A stretch of 64,000 bases of DNA from Massilia rubra (GTDB lineage Bacteria; Pseudomonadota; Gammaproteobacteria; Burkholderiales; Burkholderiaceae_D). Both the position numbers and the translations under genes were made by a program. The stretch covers positions 124,001 to 188,000 of the forward strand of contig NZ_VUYU01000008.1 in assembly GCF_011682065.1 (NCBI RefSeq), in the 5' to 3' direction. The notes under the pieces are model-generated. The model was not told the DNA's origin. It was given only the letters and a program-made list of their open reading frames with translations, and made no database searches. Shown one piece after another: positions 61,303-64,000 of this stretch (the stretch's first letter is position 1; the number at the start of each line of letters is the position of its first letter).

Positions 61303-62595
61303 CTACAGGCGCCAGACGGAAAAACCGGCGGCGCGCAAGGCGTCCTGGTCGAACAGCGATTTGACATCCATGAAGCAGCCGCCCTTGTTCAGTTTGGCCT
61401 GGAGGTCGGACAGCGGGCGCGCCAGCAATTCCTTGTGCGAGACCGCCGCGATGATGGCGTCCGCCTGCGGCAACTGTTCCCAGCTGTCGAGCTTGACGCC
61501 GTACTCGTGCATGGCTTCGGCGGCGTCGGCCACCGGATCGTGCACGTGCACCTGCACGCCGTAGGTTTCCAGCTCAGTGATGATATCGGCCACCTTCGAA
61601 TTGCGCAGGTCCGGGCAGTTTTCCTTGAAGGTGAGGCCAATCACGTTCACTTTCGCGCCCTTGACGTTGAAACCGGCGGCAATCATGGACTTGACGGTCT
61701 TTTCGGCTACGAACTTGGCCATGCCGTCGTTGATGCGGCGCCCGGCCAGGATCACTTGCGGGTGGTAGCCGATCATTTCGGCCTTGTGCGTCAGGTAATA
61801 CGGATCGACGCCGATGCAATGCCCGCCTACCAGGCCCGGGCGGAACGGCAGGAAGTTCCACTTGGTTCCCGCCGCCTTCAGCACTTCCAGGGTATCGATG
61901 CCAATTTTATCGAAAATGATGGCAAGTTCGTTCATCAACGCGATATTCAGGTCACGCTGGGTGTTTTCGATGACCTTGGCCGCTTCCGCCACTTTGACGG
62001 AGGATGCGCGATACACGCCGGCCGTGATGATCGATTCGTACAGCTTGGCCACTTCGTCGAGGGTCGCTGCATCGTCGCCCGACACCACTTTCAGGATGGT
62101 GGTGAGCGTGTGTTCCTTGTCGCCCGGATTGATGCGTTCCGGCGAGAAGCCGACGTGGAAGTCTTCCATCCACGTCAGGCCCGAATGCTGTTCGAGGATC
62201 GGAATGCAGACTTCCTCGGTCGCGCCCGGATATACGGTGGACTCGAAAATGACAATCGCGCCCTTCTTCAAATGCAGGCCGACGGTCTTGCTGGCGCCCG
62301 CGAGCGGGGTGAAGTCGGGATTGTGGGCGATGTCGACCGGGGTCGGCACGGCCACCACGATGTAGTCGGCGCCGGCGATGGCGGCCGGGTCGGCGCTGAC
62401 GGTCAGGTGCTGCGCGGCGCGCAACTCTTCACTGCTCAGTTCGCCGGTAGGGTCGATGAAGCGCTGATAGCTGTCGATCTTGCTGGTCGACAGGTCGAAA
62501 CCAATGGTCGTACGTTTCTTGCCGAATTCGACAGCCAATGGCAGGCCGACGTAACCGAGGCCAACGACGGCCACTACTTTTGCTGCTGCTTCCAT
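61303..62595 (-). CDS. UDP-N-acetyl-hexosamine dehydrogenase (WbpO/VipA-like)
   Basis: A 430-residue nucleotide sugar dehydrogenase. NAD-binding VVGLGYVGLPLAVEF near the N-terminus, VAVPTPVD, FESTVYPGATEE, the KVIENTQRDLNIALMNELAIIF helix and the catalytic Cys in LVGGHCIGVDPYYL, followed by LTFKENCPDLRNSKV. It should oxidise C6 of UDP-HexNAc to the uronic acid using NAD. ATG at 62595 follows AGGGAATCCCAG; the in-frame upstream start at 62673 is not used. It is the first gene of a minus-strand operon that runs through the epimerase and sugar transferase. Confidence 0.92.
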   Translation of the reverse strand: MEAAAKVVAVVGLGYVGLPLAVEFGKKRTTIGFDLSTSKIDSYQRFIDPTGELSSEELRAAQHLTVSADPAAIAGADYIVVAVPTPVDIAHNPDFTPLAGASKTVGLHLKKGAIVIFESTVYPGATEEVCIPILEQHSGLTWMEDFHVGFSPERINPGDKEHTLTTILKVVSGDDAATLDEVAKLYESIITAGVYRASSVKVAEAAKVIENTQRDLNIALMNELAIIFDKIGIDTLEVLKAAGTKWNFLPFRPGLVGGHCIGVDPYYLTHKAEMIGYHPQVILAGRRINDGMAKFVAEKTVKSMIAAGFNVKGAKVNVIGLTFKENCPDLRNSKVADIITELETYGVQVHVHDPVADAAEAMHEYGVKLDSWEQLPQADAIIAAVSHKELLARPLSDLQAKLNKGGCFMDVKSLFDQDALRAAGFSVWRL

Positions 62596-63461
62596 CTGGG
62601 ATTCCCTGTTCAAAACGTATTTTGTTATTATAGCAACAGAATTACGCCTGCAAAATTTACAACTTGAAAACAAACGTGCGCCCTGTCGTTGCAGGGCCCT
62701 CGCAAAGGCGGGCTCTGCCGGGACTGTGGCGTGGGCGCCGCGCGCTCCTGCCAGCGCCCGCTAAAGGCCATCCCCTTAACGCCGGCCAACGGTTTTTGGC
62801 CGACACGCGGCAGCTGTCGCCGAGCAATAAATAATGATCGGAACTGTATACTTAGGAATATACACTCTTTCCTTGCGAAATAGCAAAGTTCGTTACAACT
62901 TAACTAACTATTAGAGAAATGCTTGTTGTTATTTTTATGTGTCCATGACAGGGCGGGTCGTTCGCGGGAGCAGCGCACCCGGAGGCGTCCGGATGCGACG
63001 GCGCAAGCCGTGCCGCGTTCCGGAAAAGGCCGCATAAGTCGGGCCTGAATCCTTATTGTAATGACGTGCAAGCGGGCCAAAAAAGTATTATTGGTAACTG
63101 TTGCGTTTTTGCCCTGACAGTTCTTTCAGCTATGAGAATGGCTGGGTTGGCCCGGATTGACGCCCACGCATCCGGTCCATCGCAGCGCCATCAGGCGGCC
63201 GCTCCACCGTCGCCCCCGCGAAGGCGGGGGCCCAAGTTCTTGGCGCTGTCAAGGCCTTCCTGCCCGCGCGGCCGAACGGCCCGGCCCGAAGTGTCGAGTT
63301 TATCCACGAGCGGTATCAATCCGCGCTACCGTGCGCGATATTTCCTTTTTTGAAACCTTGTTACCTATACTGCGACTCATTCGAACTTGCAGTGCGTCAG
63401 CCAGACTGGATGACGCTGCAAGGGCGTGTTGCAGTGCGTTTTTACTCAGGAGATTGGTAAC
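62596..63461. other. Long intergenic region with divergent promoters and a REP-like arm
   Basis: About 866 bases without a credible gene. The AT-rich part 62620-62670 and 62820-62945 should hold the promoter of the dehydrogenase operon. Short frames here (62689-62883, 63066-63353) lack ribosome sites or natural composition. A REP-like arm lies at 63207-63242. The lipoprotein gene promoter is probably just before 63440. GG-N10-GC pairs occur near 62725 and 62805 but lack the sigma-54 consensus around them. Confidence 0.45.
63207..63242. repeat. REP-like single arm related to 46851-46939
   Basis: CCGTCGCCCCCGCGAAGGCG continues with GGGGCCCAAGTTCTT. It shares the CGTCG, CCCGCGAAGGCGGG and CCCAAGTTC blocks with the right arm at 46912-46939 read in reverse. 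The core is a small palindrome. A second arm is not seen nearby. Confidence 0.7.
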
Positions 63462-63914
63462 ATGGTCAAGGCAAAACATATTCTGGCATTGGTAGCGGTA
63501 TCGAGCCTGCTGTCGGCATGCTACGTCGTTCCGATCGATCAATATCCGCCGCGCGGCAACGGCAACTACAACAACAACGGCGGCGGTGTCGCCATCGTGC
63601 CGGTGCCGGCCATTCGCCCGATCTACACGGCGCGCCTGTACCCGTCCAACGACGAGGCATCGCGCATGGGCCGCATTTCCGGTACCATCAGCAATCCTGA
63701 ACGCGGCCATGGCGAATTCTCGTTCGCGGCCGGCGGCGAAGCGTTTTCCGGCGAGGCGACGCGCGATCCGGGCGCGGCCAAGGGCGTGGCCAACGCTTCC
63801 GGCAACCGTGGCGGCTATGTGCGCTGCGACTACGTGATGACCCGCGCCGAAATGGGCTCAGGCACCTGCGTGTTTTCCAGCGGCGCCCGTTTCGACATGC
63901 ACATCACGCAGTAA
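63462..63914 (+). CDS. Small exported lipoprotein
   Basis: A 150-residue lipoprotein with signal MVKAKHILALVAVSSLLSAC (lipobox L-S-A-C, Cys20). A Pro/Asn/Gly-rich linker follows (QYPPRGNGNYNNNGGG), then a compact beta-rich domain with two Cys (YVRCDYVMTRAEMGSGTCVF). AGGAG lies nine bases before the ATG. The GHGEFSF and GEAFSGEATR motifs look like those of small envelope-associated lipoproteins of betaproteobacteria; function unknown. It is the last gene of the window, and 63915-64000 holds no gene. Confidence 0.82.
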   Translation: MVKAKHILALVAVSSLLSACYVVPIDQYPPRGNGNYNNNGGGVAIVPVPAIRPIYTARLYPSNDEASRMGRISGTISNPERGHGEFSFAAGGEAFSGEATRDPGAAKGVANASGNRGGYVRCDYVMTRAEMGSGTCVFSSGARFDMHITQ

Positions 63915-64000
63915 GCGGCGGCGCAGATACTGAACACGCAGGGTGGGGTGCATGACACCTGGCGTGGGCAGTATCTTTCCAATCCGCTTTGTGAGTAGCC

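Noticed and set aside
62720-62815. Further sigma-54 promoters before the dehydrogenase operon or lipoprotein gene
   Set aside because: Only the GG-N10-GC spacing is met; surrounding bases do not match TGGCAC and TTGC.
62689-63353. Short frames of 64 and 95 residues in the intergenic region
   Set aside because: No ribosome site, odd composition, and one runs through the REP-like arm.

Overview
The window looks like a chromosomal segment of a high-GC betaproteobacterium, most likely Oxalobacteraceae (Massilia/Duganella/Janthinobacterium-like). This is inferred from gene content: a nearly complete exosortase A (XrtA)/PEP-CTERM exopolysaccharide locus, an HPr-rel-A cassette, and 28-bp REP-like repeats. 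No sequence search could be run. Family names come from recognising protein sequence and gene order.

Layout. 1-4282: two FeeM-like N-acyltransferase paralogs, the first cut by the window edge, flank a TPR lipoprotein of the PrsT type. 4279-5856: an FAD-linked oxidase on the minus strand. 5966-6907: a PEP-CTERM sorting substrate with a good sigma-54 promoter match upstream and a hairpin terminator downstream. 7065-10048: HPr-rel-A cassette (nucleotidyltransferase, HprK-like kinase, PqqD-like protein) plus a Tat-type exported protein. 10273-10905: Wza-like export lipoprotein. 11026-11832: trypsin-like protease. 12305-32378: a long, tightly overlapping plus-strand operon holding Wzz, tyrosine kinase, outer-membrane barrel, ExeA-like ATPase, deacetylase, FemAB-like protein, exosortase A fused to EpsI, an amidotransferase, six glycosyltransferases and a Wzx flippase. 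32786-36037: a very large secreted RIFT-barrel/kelch-like protein. 36044-44102: a minus-strand operon with a double-GNAT protein, DegT-like enzyme, second asparagine synthase, PLP decarboxylase and acyl-CoA ligase. 44358-50983: O-antigen-ligase-like protein, second deacetylase, acyl carrier protein, fused hydrolases, TPR protein and VanZ protein. 51094-52739: paired Sel1-repeat proteins. 52839-54675: a low-GC island with two MITE-like repeats, a GspG-like protein and a T6SS Tae4/Tai4 pair whose effector carries a nonsense mutation. 54857-62595: a small membrane protein, then PrsR, PrsK, an initiating sugar transferase, a WbpP/VipB-like epimerase and a WbpO/VipA-like dehydrogenase. 63462-63914: a small lipoprotein.

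How it works together (inference from families). The epimerase and dehydrogenase would supply UDP-GalNAc and UDP-GalNAcA. The 58724 transferase primes the lipid carrier and the glycosyltransferases extend the unit. Wzx flips it, Wzz with its kinase controls polymer length, and the Wza-like lipoprotein and barrel export it. XrtA processes PEP-CTERM proteins such as the one at 5966. PrsK/PrsR probably control RpoN-dependent transcription of those substrates. The ligase, ACP, decarboxylase, hydrolase, double-GNAT and DegT genes look like a poorly characterised small-molecule or acyl-decoration pathway attached to the locus. No rRNA, tRNA or CRISPR array was seen.
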